A DNA stretch of 64,000 nucleotides from assembly GCF_018873765.1 (NCBI RefSeq), contig NC_057925.1, positions 58,788,970 to 58,852,969 of the forward strand. The letters run 5' to 3'. Made by a program: the position numbers and the translations under genes. The notes beneath the pieces were generated by a model, which had not been told where the DNA came from, ran no database searches, and saw nothing but the letters and a program-made list of their open reading frames with translations. Of this stretch, positions 12,055 through 22,726 are shown one piece after another (within the stretch, counting starts at the first letter, position 1; every line of letters starts with the position of its first letter). The stretch comes from Telopea speciosissima (Eukaryota > Streptophyta > Magnoliopsida > Proteales > Proteaceae).

Positions 12055-14159
12055 AGGCTATACCTTGCCTCCATTTTTCACCAATGGTGTTTAGTCTTCT
12101 TCTTTGACTAAGGGACCTTTATAAAGTGAAAAGACTTAATTACTTTTTAGTCTTAAATTTTATTTCAATTATATCTAGCCTATCTCAACTTACCACATAT
12201 TTATTAATTTTGAAGTTTCTTAATTCTAACCAATAGGGTCCTTCCACATGGAATGCTATATGGCATCCTACTATTTTTTTTTTTTTGGTAGAAGCATCCT
12301 ACTATTGTATGTATAGAACATGCAACATAGGTCACCATACTTGAGTGTGCCATGTGGCCGCCACATCAGCTGGGCCCCACATGCTTATTTGTTTTAAAAG
12401 TTGAAAATCCAGTTCATCATTGTCTTTTATTAATTTATTTAAAATTTTGTGTATATGTAAAAATATACATGAGACTTCTAATATAAAAATTCAATGCAAC
12501 AACCAATGGGTTAAGACACTAATTTGTTAACTTCTCAAGAATAAATTAGATTATCCCTATCTGTTTTTTTTACTATTTTGATCGGAATTTTGTCTAGGAA
12601 ACCCAGGAATCGACTTCCGTTAATTGTATAGGTTTCATTTTAAGGGTTTTCTTAATAATTATTGATTCTATAAATTATTGCACGTTGTCAGTACTCAATT
12701 TTCTCGAATTGATATATTTACCATAATGCCCCTATATTACAAATTTATGGTGTTTAAGGGTTCAAGCGAGCATTTTCTTCATACGGTTCACATCTAATAC
12801 TTGAACCTATATCGTATAATAAAGTTTCAGATGTTCCAAAGATTCGATCTGGTAACCGCGATTCTCTCATGACCCATAAAGAATCTCAAGTTCCAACGGC
12901 AATCTATCCTTGCAGGAAAGTGAATCATTTATCTGATGGGTTCTGATTCCTATAATATAAATTGGGGGGGAAAGAGAGAGGGTATCAATATTCAAATAAG
13001 ATACTAATGAGAGACTCACGTCTTTGTTCTTGAAATGATGGGTGTTGTTGTTCTTGTTTTCAAGGTAGAGAAAGTGTGCTTGGCCTAATTCACCCAAGTC
13101 ATAAGCTCCTGTATCTTTGTTTCTGCCGATACAAACAAGAAGAAATAAGGGTCGAGCTTTGCATCATCAATTAATTCATTTCTTGATTTTTTTGATCGAA
13201 AATGAAGAAATCAAGAAATGGGTTTTCTTCTTTTTGCTCTTTTTAGCTATATTTGCTATGATTACATGAAGTTTCCATTGATGGAAGATGATGACGATTG
13301 CATCAACCCATAAGAAATTTGGTGTTGCAAATGCTGTTGCAAATGCTGTTGTTGGTGTTCTTCTTATTGTTGTAGTTGTTGTTGCCTTTATTCGCAGCCA
13401 TTAGAGGACCCCAATAAGCTTTCTTCCCTGTTTCAGGAGCTCTTGCTAACTCCATTAAAACCAAAACAACTTTCTATTTTCTCCCATGGTGATCATTTTC
13501 TGATCTTCATCATCAAAGCTGGAGAGAAAGAAAGAAAAAGAGTCGGTTTTGATCGAAGAGTTTAATGAAAGATAACTTATAAAGAAAGAATAGAATGAAA
13601 TTGAATTTATTGCAAAGTAGCAAAAGACAAAGCTTCTTTGCTCTCTCTCTATCTCTCTCTTCCCCTCACCCCTTATGACTTTTAATGAAAAACCAACCAA
13701 AGTATTTTAGATAGGGATGTAAGTGTAAGACCAGAAGCACATAAACAACTATAGACCTTAGAAAAACCGCTTTTTGAGGGTCTATATTGGAAACCGCCAC
13801 TCCCTGTTTGATCTTCTTCTTTACAAGTATGTTTATGTCAAAATTCGCCTAAGACCTTTTTTTTTTTTTTAAAAAAAAAAATAAAATTAAACCACTTTTG
13901 GAATCCATAATGCCTTTTTTTAATTTAGGTTTAATTTATTAATAAACTTGGATTGGAACCATAAGAGTCTTTAGTTCAGGTCTGGTGAGGGTGTTCTTAA
14001 TTTATGCTAATGCAATGGTTGAAGATCAGTAGCATTCTTTACCAAATCACAACATTACACACGTCAAAGTAGGAGACGCATGCGTGCAACATATGAAAAG
14101 CTAATGGGGGTCTATGGAAAGAAATAAAGACTTAATGGGCCAGGGACACCTGCATGAAC
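12055..14159. other. Intergenic stretch with no supported gene
   Basis: AT-rich sequence with T runs, a GA-rich patch at about 13500-13670 and several short random frames. One small open frame at 13288-13404 (+) would encode 38 residues with a hydrophobic Val/Leu/Ile core (VVGVLLIVVVVVAF) and could be a membrane micropeptide, but nothing else supports it. No structural RNA is recognised. Confidence 0.35.
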
Positions 14160-14211
14160 TGAAATTCCTATAAGCCTGTGTACTGTTGCTACGAAAATTA
14201 TCTCTAAGATA

Positions 14212-14793
14212 ATGGCTTCCAGATTGCAGACGTGTCTTGATGCTCTTATTGCCCCTCCACAATCGGCTTTCATCCCTAGGCGTGCTATCTCAGATAATGT
14301 GTTCCTAGCCCATGAAGCTTATCATTATATAAGAGGCAGGAAGAAAGGCAAAACAAAATTCCTAACTATGAAATTTGATGTGAAAAAAACCTATGATAGG
14401 CTGGAGTGGAGTTTCATTGAGGGTGTTCTCCATCGGTTGGGCTTCCATGAGAAGTGGATTAGCCTGGTCATGTCTAGTATCCGCTCTGTTAGCTTTTCTT
14501 TTCTGTTCAATGGCTCTATATGTGGCTCTATTGTTCCGTCTCATGGTATCAGGCAGGGTGACCCCTTGTCGCCAGCTATTTTTGCCCTATGCTCCCACGC
14601 TCTTTGTTCTACCCTTTCCACAGCTGAAAGAGAAGGTCTTATTCATGGAATCCGGATCAAGAATAGAGGCCCCTCGATTTTACACTGTTATTTGCCGATG
14701 ATTGTGTCCTATTTTCGGAAGCCAAACTCGATCAAATCTTTAATCTTAAAGGATGTCTGGACCTGTTTTGTAAAGCTAGTGGGCAACAAATAA
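14212..14793 (+). pseudogene. LINE reverse transcriptase fragment
   Basis: The frame shows PPQSAFIPRRAISDNVFLAHE, MKFDVKKTYDRLEWSFIEGV and HGIRQGDPLSPAIFALCSHA, the fingers and palm motifs of plant LINE reverse transcriptases. The catalytic FADD box (LFADDCVLFS) is present at about 14690-14720 but in another frame, so there is a frameshift just before it. The first part of the palm Asp motif reads FDVKKTYD. Not functional. Confidence 0.8.
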
Positions 14794-14917
14794 ATAATCA
14801 AAAGTCTGTGCTCACTTTTAGTCCGAATACTCCCATGAGATTTCGCAGATGGTTCTTGAGAATTTTAAAGTCTGGGCTCACTTTCATATCTGAAACTTCA
14901 TTTGGAACAGCAGAACC

Positions 14918-15319
14918 TTGCCAAAAATTAAATCTTGCTTATGGTGTGTTTGCTCGAATGGTATAGCCACTGCAGAGGCTCTTCATCACCGACGGCTTCC
15001 AGTCGATCCATCTTGCCCTCGATGTGGACAGGCAGTTGAGACAATACACCATCTCTTCCTCCATTGTGAGTTCATAAAGGCTGTGTGGTTTGGAAGCTCC
15101 CTCAGCCACCGTATCCCCCACAACAATGATCTCCTCTTTCACGACTGGATTAATCAATGGTGTTTGTTGGCCAGAAACAACAAGGATCAAATTAAGCTCA
15201 GTTTTAGTCTTGCTACCTTCATCATATGGTCTCTCTGGCTGGCTAGGAATGCCCTTATCTTCACCAAAAAGGTTTGGTTACCCTTGAAAGTCATCAACAA
15301 GGTGGAATCTCTCTTCTAG
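14918..15319 (+). pseudogene. LINE zinc-binding (zf-RVT) domain
   Basis: Reads LPKIKSCLW, then GIATAEALHHRRL, CPRCGQAVETIHHLFLHCEF and AVWFGSSL: the C-X2-C...H-X3-H-C zinc domain that follows RT in plant LINEs. It ends at a stop at 15317-15319. The N-terminal linker to RT is largely deleted. Confidence 0.8.
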
Positions 15320-15395
15320 GAATTCTCTCACACTCTCAAGCCTCTTTCCAAGACGCCTCATTCCACCCTGCTGGCAGGCTCCTCCTCTTGGCTTT

Positions 15396-15872
15396 GTGAA
15401 GATTAATTCGAATGCTTCCCATAAGGAGAGCAATGGTCTTGGGGGCATCGGGTTTCCCATCCGGGACCATACTGGCACACTTCTGGTAGCTGTTTCTGCT
15501 CTTGAGTCCTTCCCATCCAGCCTCTGTGGGGAAGCCGAAGCTATAAAGTGGGCCGTCCTTAATGCCATTGAAGCTGGTTTCTTCAGGTTTATAGTGGAAT
15601 TTGACTGCTTGGAAGTGATCAACCTCCTTTCGGAGGGCTCTCCTAGTCCCCCCTTAGAAGTTGCTCCTATCATTGATGACATCAAGTTCATCAGCTCCAA
15701 CCTTATACAACATATTTTTGCTCATGTTTCAAGGTCTGTTAATGGCATTGTCAACAACCTTACCCGGAGAGGCCTGTCTGTTCTGTGTAAGACAGTTTGG
15801 CCTCCTTCCTCTCCTTGGCTACTTCAGTTATGTGAAGAAGATGCCTCGGCTTGTACACAACTCCTTCTTTAA
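15396..15872 (+). pseudogene. LINE RNase H-like domain
   Basis: Contains GGIGFPIRDHTGTLL, CGEAEAIKWAVLNAIEAGF and VEFDCLEVINLL, the RVT_3-type RNase H region of plant LINEs. The leading Asp motif reads KINSNASHKES, so the first catalytic Asp (normally D in KxNxDGA) is Asn here. The stop at 15870-15872 is followed by the element's tail. Confidence 0.8.
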
Positions 15873-16069
15873 TAAAATTTCCTTTCACCAAAAAAAAAAA
15901 AATTGAAATTCCTAAGGACAAACACAAACACACAGGATGTCCATGTCGTCAAAACTAATTTGTAAAAAAAAAATGGGACTGACATTCTCTTCTTCTTCTG
16001 AAATGATCGACTAACCAACATCCCCCTTCCAATTTCAAAAAAACTTCCTAACCAACAAAAAAAAAAAGC

Positions 16070-16711
16070 TTAAAAATTACCGTTAGATAAACCTAAATGG
16101 CATACGAGACGTGTTTTTTGTGTTGCAAAATTAACCCCAACAGTATCAATCTCATAAAAATCCAACAATACACCAAGCATCTCCTCATTTGCATCTGACA
16201 ATTCAGTAGTTGAGGGAAGATTGAACTCTGGAAGTTTGCCTTCCCTGTTCCGAAGCCAACAGATATCCGCACGTCCAGATATCCAAATTCGAGAGTTGTA
16301 AAACCTGGCAACCGTATTAAAGTTAAGGTTATTGACAATGTTGGTAAGGTTATTGACAGTGTTGGTGAGTTCATTGATAGTATTGGTGTGGTTATTGACA
16401 CTATTTTGAAGAGCCACTTCCCTTATTCTACTAATGTTCTGAAGTTGCGCAAGTCTCCCCAGGGTTTGGTTGATGAGACCTTGATCTTGAACAACTCTTT
16501 CTAGTGTCGCATTAATTTTGACGATTTTCTGATTTATCTGAAATGCAGGGAGATTGGGGATTCGACGCATACTCTGTACAATCCCTTGCCAGTTGGTCGC
16601 TAAGTTTTTAGCAAAGTTTATCATCTGTTCCATGTTTGGGAGCTCTGGGATTGCTTCTGCCATGTGTTGTTTGGGAACCCCTGGGAGCTCTGGGATATTT
16701 TCTTCTGCCAT
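16070..16711 (-). CDS. Coiled-coil protein of unknown family, member A (213 aa, intact)
   Basis: Function unknown. The frame is open for 213 residues. It starts MAEEN and repeats the pattern AExIPELP within the first 25 residues. Residues about 80-135 form heptads (TNTINELTNTVNNLTNIVNNL) coded by a 21-bp minisatellite. The C-terminal block holds FNTVARFYNSR, CWLRNREGKLP, LLDFYEID and ATQKTRLVCHLG and matches member B (22801-23157). No signal peptide or membrane segment is seen. A TRIM array starts 13 bp upstream of the ATG, in the same orientation, and the family-type leader lies beyond it (17954-18520). Expression may depend on reading through the array or on its LTR. Confidence 0.6.
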   Translation of the reverse strand: MAEENIPELPGVPKQHMAEAIPELPNMEQMINFAKNLATNWQGIVQSMRRIPNLPAFQINQKIVKINATLERVVQDQGLINQTLGRLAQLQNISRIREVALQNSVNNHTNTINELTNTVNNLTNIVNNLNFNTVARFYNSRIWISGRADICWLRNREGKLPEFNLPSTTELSDANEEMLGVLLDFYEIDTVGVNFATQKTRLVCHLGLSNGNF

Positions 16712-16724
16712 CTGTTTAGGAACC

Positions 16725-17953
16725 TGTTAGGTACTTGACCAATACGCCAAAAGCTCCGAAGCTGATGGAACGCGTTAAATCAAGCCCTTTAACCTATCCC
16801 ATACTAGGCTGGCCTAATTTAGCATCCATACACTATAGTGGGCCCCATTAGGCACATAACAGACCACCATACTTCCACAGCCGTCGTTCTCGACGGCTCT
16901 CACTCTAGGTAGCTTTCACTCTGGTAGTAGGTAGCCCTTTCCAAGCGGTTTCACTCTGTTTCAAGGTTTTTGCCTAGCGACAGGTAACCCTTTTTTGACA
17001 GCATTCACTCTACTCCAGGTAGCCCTTCTCCTAGGTAGCCCTTTCCGTGACTCGAACCCGTGACGTGGTGCCTAGCTCTGATACCAAATGTTAAGTACTT
17101 GACCAATACGCCAAAAGCTCTGAAGCTGATGGAACGCTTTAAATCAAGCCCTTTAACCTATCCCATACTTGGCTGGTCCAATTTAGCGTCCATACACTAT
17201 AGTGGGCCCCATTAAGCACATAACAGACCACCATGCTTCCACAGTCGTCGTCCTCGGCGGCTCTCACTCTAAGTAGCTTTCACTCTGGCAGTAGGTAGCC
17301 ATTTCCAAGTGGCTTCACTCTGCTCCAAGGTTTTTACCTAGCGGCAGGTAGCCCTTTTTTGACGGCATTCACTCTACTCTAGGTAGCCCTTCTCCTAAGT
17401 AGCCTTTTTCGTGACTCGAACCCGTGACGTGGTGCCCAGCTCTGATACCAAATGTTAAGTACTTGACCAATACGCCAAAAGCTCCGAAGCTAATGGAACG
17501 CGTTAAATCAAGCCCTTTAACCTATCCCATATTAGGCTGGCCCAATTTAGCGTCCATACACTATAGTGGGCCCCATTAGGCATATAACAGACCACCATGC
17601 TTCCGCAGCCGTCGCCCTCGGTGGCTCTCATTCTAGGTAGCTTTCACTCTAGCGGTAGGTAGCCCTTTCCAAGCGGCTTCACTCTGCTCCAAGATTTTTG
17701 CCTGGCGGCAGGTAGCCCTTTTTTGATGACATTCACTCTACTCCAGGTAGTCCTTCTCCTAGGTAGCCCTTTCCGTGACTCGAACCAGTGACATTGTGCC
17801 CAGCTCTGATACCAAATGTTAGGTACTTGACCAATATGCCAAAAGCTCCGAAGCTGATAGAGCGCGTTAAATCAAGCCCTTTAACCTATCCCATACTAGG
17901 CTGGCCCAATCTAGCCCCCATACACTATAGTGTGCCCCATTAGGCACATAACA
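16725..17953 (-). mobile_element. Tandem TRIM retrotransposon array (4 LTRs, 3 internal units)
   Basis: Four 137-bp copies, each TG...CA, lie at 16725-16861, 17089-17225, 17453-17589 and 17817-17953, exactly 364 bp apart. Each 227-bp spacer has, on the minus strand, TGGTATCAGAGC two bases inside the LTR end (tRNA-Met primer site) and then GGGTTCGAGTCACG. There is no coding sequence. The flanks read GAACC at 16720-16724 and AAACC at 17954-17958, a 5-bp target duplication with one change. The layout is that of a terminal-repeat retrotransposon in miniature, tandemised by LTR recombination. Confidence 0.85.
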
Positions 17954-18520
17954 AAACCCCTACAATAAGCAGGAAGACAAAGCAAGAGTAAGTAAATCCT
18001 CACCAGTCATACCAAAGAAAAAAAAAAATCAAATTAGGACGAAAGCAAAAGAGAAGCAGAGAGAGAAAAAGAAACTGGAAAGAACAACAGCGGTAATGTG
18101 GAAGACAAAGCAAGAGTAAGTAAATCCTCACCAGTCTTACTAAAAAAAAAAAAATCACCAGAATAAATCGGTAACCAAAGATAAGAACAACAACGATAAT
18201 GTGGAAAACAAAGCAAGAGTAAGTAAATCCTCCCAATCTTACCAAAAAAAAAAAAAAAAATCCTTACTAGAATGAATCGGTAACCAAAGACTAAAACAAT
18301 AAAATCGAGACGAAAAAATAAACGAGAAGCAAAGTTGAGAGAGAGACGAAGAAACTGGAAAGAACAGAAGCGATAATATAAAAGACAAAGCAAGAGTAAG
18401 TAAATTCTCACCAGAATGAATCGGAAATCAAAGGCTAAAATAATAAAATTGGGACGAAAAACAAAAGAGAGGCAAAAGGTGAGAGGTAGAAAAAGAAACT
18501 GAAAAGAACAGCAGTGATAA
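17954..18520 (-). other. Leader region of coiled-coil member A, with irregular tandem repeats
   Basis: CAATAAGCAGGAAGACA at the left edge matches the leader of member B (about 23278-23298), so this is the displaced 5' part of member A. AGCAAGAGTAAGTAAAT recurs at about 17981, 18109, 18212 and 18389, each followed by A runs and GAATGAATCGGTAACC-type sequence. These are irregular repeats of about 100-180 bp. Open frames across it are by-products of the A/T runs and are not called. Confidence 0.5.
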
Positions 18521-18690
18521 CAACTGTAGATGTAACAACTTCCCTTTCATAGAAGAGTTTTTTTCATATCCGGTCTTTTCATATTAATTTGCTCTAACTT
18601 GGGCACCAAGCATGCTTTCGTCACTATAATCTCATCCACATCTTCTACATCCAAAGCTTGATATGCAACCAACGATTCTCATTAAAATAA

Positions 18691-19965
18691 TTCAAAACTT
18701 TTAAAAAACAGACATCCCTGTTTGAACCACTTTGGCCCCCGAATCAAACCCACCCACGGTCTCAAACTCACCCAAACCAAACCCAACCTTAACCCAATCC
18801 CAACCTTAACCTAACCCATTCTCTCTCCTCTCCACTCCTCCCCAAACCATCTCTTCGACGACTCTCCTCTGATCACCATTGCCCCACTCTTATCTCCTCT
18901 GCAACCCCCCCCTCTATTTTTTCTCCCCAATCTCTCTTCGTAACCCCCACCCTTGCACAGAAACGAGAAAGCTTGTAGAGTAAAATACTACGCCGGCGTC
19001 AACATTCCTTGTCGCACTTTTCATCGCTACTCTCTCTATCTAGACATTCGTCTGTCAAACAAGGCTACCCATTTCTTTCACTAAACTCTTTCAAGATTTT
19101 CCCTTTTTTGCAACTTTAGAGTCTCAAAGTTTCTTGGTTTCACCGTTCCAATTGTTCTAAGAAGTTGAGATTATGATAGACTACAGGCAAATCACAGCCA
19201 AGGTATATCATCATCTTTTCTGCAATTTGAACTCAAGAATCTCTGAGATCTCATCTTCAAATCTCTAATTGTATTGAAAGGGGATCAAGGAAATTGAGTT
19301 TGTGAGAGATTTACAGAGAAATCGCATAGAAGGTTTATTTTCTCCTTTTTTGCAATTTGAACTGAGAATCCCAGAGTTCTCAATTAGAGAGCTCCGATTG
19401 TTCAAAGGAATTGAGACTGTGAGAGATCACAGAGAAATCAGAGAGAACGTTAATGGAAGTGAAATGGAGCTAGACATCTTTTCTTGTCTCTAACAATAAA
19501 TTCATCTTTCTACAGAAAAAAAAGAAAAAGAGGAATATCTTCTTCACCTATAAAACCCTAACTATAAAAGGAACTTGAGAGCAACGAGCCAGTTTTCTCG
19601 TGTAATCGGGAATACCTTCACCTAAAAAAGAAAAAAAAAACCCATCTCATCTCACTTGGCTGCTGTCTCTCGTTTCTATGCAAGAGGTGGCGGTTGCAAA
19701 GAGTGAATGGGGAGAAAGAACAAAGGAGGGTGGGGACTGGAGAGGGGTTGGAGAGGAGATGAGAGTGAGGCAATGGTGATCGGAGAGAATCGTCAGAGAC
19801 ATGGTTTGGGGAGGAGTGGGGAGGAGAGACAATGGGTTAGGTTAGGGTTGGGGTTGGGTTAAGATTGGGTTTGGTTTGGGTGAGTTTGAAACCATGGGTG
19901 GATTTGGTTTAGGGGTTAAAGTGGTTCAAACAGGAGATGTCATGAGGTTTTCAAAAAAATTTGAA
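18691..19965. mobile_element. Large foldback element with about 300-bp arms
   Basis: 18691-18978 and 19655-19965 are inverted copies: CCTGTTTGAACCACTTT, CTCACCCAAACCAAACCCAA and CTCCCCAAACCAT on the left have their complements on the right. The roughly 680-bp spacer has three degenerate copies of about 125 bp built round TTTGCAATTTGAACT...GAGATTTACAGAGAAATC. No open frame of note. Superfamily unassigned; no clear target duplication. Confidence 0.65.
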
Positions 19966-19974
19966 TTTTTTTAA

Positions 19975-20150
19975 GGGAAAAAGTTCTCTGTCTGGGAGTG
20001 TGGCCTACGTTAGCACTCCCATGTGTGATGTGTCTATCTCTTTCCTCCTTAAAATAAGGGGGCACAGGTGTCTTTACACATGGGGAGGAGAGAGATAGAC
20101 TCATGGGAATGCTGGCCTAGGCCACTCTCTCATACAGAAAACTACTTCCC
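19975..20150. mobile_element. GGGAA foldback MITE, copy 1
   Basis: Starts GGGAAAAAGTTCTCTG and ends with the complement-like CAGAAAACTACTTCCC. The inner arms are GTGTGGCCTACG / GGCCTAGGCCAC and CACTCCCATG / CATGGGAATG. This is the most frequent MITE family in the window. Copy 1 lies 9 bp after the large foldback. Confidence 0.7.
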
Positions 20151-20344
20151 TTTTTGGGATTAATTACAACCATTGGATCTATGTCAGGTCAGGTGGTGCA
20201 CATGTCAATCTCCCTCAGTATAGTATAACATCTCTCTCCATAATAGCTATATCCATTCTGGGATTAGGAGATTGAGTTTCCAAAATGTGGAATCCTATCT
20301 CCTATATATATACGTGTAATCTCTTCATTAAGACAATAATATTA

Positions 20345-20513
20345 GGGAAAAAGTTCTCTGTCCGGGAGTGTGGCCTACGCCAGCACTCCCATGAGTCCAT
20401 CTCTCTCCTCCCCATGTGAAAAAACACCTCTACCCCTTTGTTTTAAGGAGGAGAGAGATAGACACATGGGAGTGCTGGCGTAGGCCACACTCCCGGACAG
20501 AGAACTGCTTCCC
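20345..20513. mobile_element. GGGAA foldback MITE, copy 2 (with target duplication)
   Basis: Nearly perfect hairpin: GGGAAAAAGTTCTCTGTCCG at the left, CGGACAGAGAACTGCTTCCC at the right. It is flanked by 9-bp repeats ATAATATTA (20336-20344) and ATAATAGTA (20514-20522), one mismatch, pointing to a Mutator-type MITE. The arms have changed little, so it is a young copy. Confidence 0.8.
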
Positions 20514-20567
20514 ATAATAGTATTTCTCATTTCATAGAAGTTATCTGTGCAGGAGATGCAGGTTTGG

Positions 20568-20705
20568 GCGGACTCCAAGCATTATCAAATCCATTTAATT
20601 GCAACAAGTTTGAGCGTAGCAGCGAACTCCAGCACTAGTCTCAATTCCAGTTAATTGTAAGAATGTTTGAGCGTACGAGCGGACTCCATGCACTAATCTA
20701 ATCGG
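20568..20705. repeat. Tandem repeat, about 55 bp, 2.5 copies
   Basis: GCGGACTCC...AATTGCAACAAGTTTGAGCGTA recurs, slightly changed, from 20568, 20622 and 20679. Non-coding. Confidence 0.6.
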
Positions 20706-21080
20706 ATTTAGAAAGAATCCAGATTTAGGGCAGTGCAACCAATCAAATAAATAGCAATCACTATTTGAACCAGGATTGGCCAGCCCAAGGCCATTCTAAG
20801 TGGTTCAGGCTTGTCCGGGCCTTTCCAAATTCAGGCTAGCTAACTGCCTGGCAGAGGCGCTTAACTTGTACGGGTTCTATTCTCAACAGGAGAGAGAGAA
20901 GATCCGAGAGAGAGACCGGATTAGGTTCTTCGTTGAAGGGGTGGTTTGGGGCCACGAAATAAAAACTTGGAGGTGCTCTGCTGCAGAAGAATATTTAACA
21001 CTAAAAGTAGAGAACTTAAGAAGCGATGATCGAGGTAGAAGCGATTAACTTGTGCGGGTTCTCTTATCATGTTTGGGGAG

Positions 21081-21400
21081 GCATTTGAACAACTGGGTAT
21101 CTCTGACAGGAACTCAATTTTCTGGACAGAAGGGGAGGGGAGATTCTAGACCAAATCAAGGCCAAGCTCCCCTTTTTCTGTCGTAAGTTACGAGCCTACG
21201 AGCCACAGGACACATCCATGTCTAACCCACCCCACCTGTGCTGTTCATATTGGATTGATGAGATGAGAAAGATGTCGACCAAGAAGGGGTGGGGGGGGGG
21301 GGGCTAGGGTTTTAGTAAATTTTTCATATTGGATTTGACGAGATGAGGAAGATGTCGATTAAGAACGGCCAGCCAGCCAGGGTTTTACTAATTGGGATTA
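21081..21400 (-). other. Detached 3' block of coiled-coil member B, plus a short duplication
   Basis: On the minus strand 21081-21170 contains CTGTCCAGAAAATTGAGTTC and TATCAGATATACCC-like sequence, also found 3' of members C (about 54112-54152) and D (about 59915-59945). It therefore belongs to the 3' end of member B, now separated from it by the Copia gag fragment. To its right an approximately 75-bp block (TTGGATT-GA-GAGATGAG-AAGATGTCGA) occurs twice, at about 21248 and 21326. Confidence 0.55.
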
Positions 21401-21777
21401 GGTCCAGATTGTCCAGGAAATATTAAAAATTTTAATAAAACATAAAAAACATGTAAAGGTAAAATTATTATATTAGCTTTTAAAATTGGGTTCATAAAGA
21501 AGAAACCCCCTTAAACGCCCCCAAACCTATTAGCTGTCTATGAGATGGCGCTGAGTCAATCCGGATATGTTTTTATCTTGTTTCTCAATTAGTCCTTGGA
21601 CACCCTGTATCCATATCTGTATCTTCTCTTTTAGGTAAGGTAGAGATAATTGGTAGATATAATTGCTCAATCTTAGGAGCTAATTGTAGAGCTAATTGCT
21701 CTCTTATTTTGTATATAGTTACCTTCCAACCTTAATGAAAGATATTCAATTCTATTCCATTCAAATCTAGTTTAATA

Positions 21778-21787
21778 TGGTATCAGC
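21778..21787 (+). other. Primer binding site of the second Copia fragment
   Basis: TGGTATCAGC-type sequence stands 28 bp before the gag start codon, the usual position for a tRNA-Met primer site in plant Copia elements. The LTR to its left ends in AGTTTAATA and its far edge is not clear. Confidence 0.55.
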
Positions 21788-21814
21788 CTAAAACGATCCA
21801 AGCTCTCTTTTCCA

Positions 21815-22672
21815 ATGGCAGCCCCACCTCCAACCTCTGATCCTACTTCCCCCTACTATCTTCATAATTCCGATCAATCTGGCACCCCCCTTGTCACCCA
21901 ACTACTCACAGGTGACAACTTTCCAACATGGAGTCGTGCTATCACCATGGCCCTTCAAGCGAAAAACAAACTCGGGTTCATTGATGACACCATCGAACAA
22001 CCTACCGATGATTCTGTTGATCTTCCTGCCTGGAGGCGTTGCAACTCCATGGTTACCTCTTGGCTTATTCATTCCACGATCCCGTCCATTGCCAATAGCA
22101 TTCTATGGACCACCAATGCACGGGATGTTTGGAACGATCTCAGCGATCGCTTTTCTCAACAAAATTCACCCCGCATATTTGAGATCAGGCGTTCCATTTC
22201 AAATCATTCCCAAGGGACTGATTCAATTTCAGCATACTACACCACCCTCAAAGCCTTCCGGGATGAGCTTTCTTCATTCCGATCGCTGCCTACATGCACT
22301 TGCGGTACCATGACCACCATCAATGGGTACGTTGAAACCGATGCTCTCATCGATTTCCTTCAAGGCCTCAATGACTCTTACTCTGCTGTTCGAAGTCAAA
22401 TACTTCTCATGGATCCCCTGCCAACAATGGCCAAAGCATATTCCTTACTTCTACGAGAGGAACGACAGCGTTCATTACATGAATCTCGTGCTGTTCCACT
22501 CAATCAAGCCGCCATCACTGCACAGCACTCTTCTTCTCTTACCAACAACAGCAGCAAGCGTCCTCCACGCACTGGTTCCAAAGGCAACAACCGGCCTCAC
22601 TATCACTGTAATTTCTGCAATATGGATGGCCACTCTGACAGTCGATGTTTCAAACAACATGGGTATCCTTAA
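21815..22672 (+). CDS. Copia gag polyprotein fragment (285 aa)
   Basis: Intact gag frame: LVTQLLTGDNFPTWSRAITM, WRRCNSMVTSWLIHS, VWNDLSDRFSQQN, FLQGLNDSYSAVRSQILLMD, and a CCHC zinc knuckle (CNFCNMDGHSDSRC, C-X2-C-X4-H-X4-C) near the end. It packages retrotransposon RNA. The frame stops at the GYP motif after the knuckle, where protease and integrase should follow; nothing of pol is present. The element is inserted in the 3' region of coiled-coil member B. Its frame is undamaged, so the truncation looks recent or the fragment is under little decay. Confidence 0.8.
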   Translation: MAAPPPTSDPTSPYYLHNSDQSGTPLVTQLLTGDNFPTWSRAITMALQAKNKLGFIDDTIEQPTDDSVDLPAWRRCNSMVTSWLIHSTIPSIANSILWTTNARDVWNDLSDRFSQQNSPRIFEIRRSISNHSQGTDSISAYYTTLKAFRDELSSFRSLPTCTCGTMTTINGYVETDALIDFLQGLNDSYSAVRSQILLMDPLPTMAKAYSLLLREERQRSLHESRAVPLNQAAITAQHSSSLTNNSSKRPPRTGSKGNNRPHYHCNFCNMDGHSDSRCFKQHGYP

Positions 22673-22726
22673 GACTGAAAGACTGACAAAAAGAAAAAAC
22701 TTAATAACAAAAACTTAACATGAAAT

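Larger units (their letters stand above)
14171..15903 (+). mobile_element. 5'-truncated LINE (non-LTR retrotransposon)
   Basis: The element holds reverse transcriptase, zinc-binding and RNase H segments in order and ends in AATAAAATTTCC plus an A run (about 15891-15901). The 11-bp direct repeat TGAAATTCCTA flanks it at 14160-14170 and 15904-15914, the mark of target-primed insertion. It starts inside the reverse transcriptase, so it arrived 5'-truncated, and it lost part of the region between RT and zinc domain. L1-type plant LINE. Confidence 0.85.

Noticed and set aside
18000..18411. Two overlapping minus-strand frames rich in Phe and Leu
   Set aside because: They arise from A runs and irregular repeats in the leader of coiled-coil member A; not protein-like.
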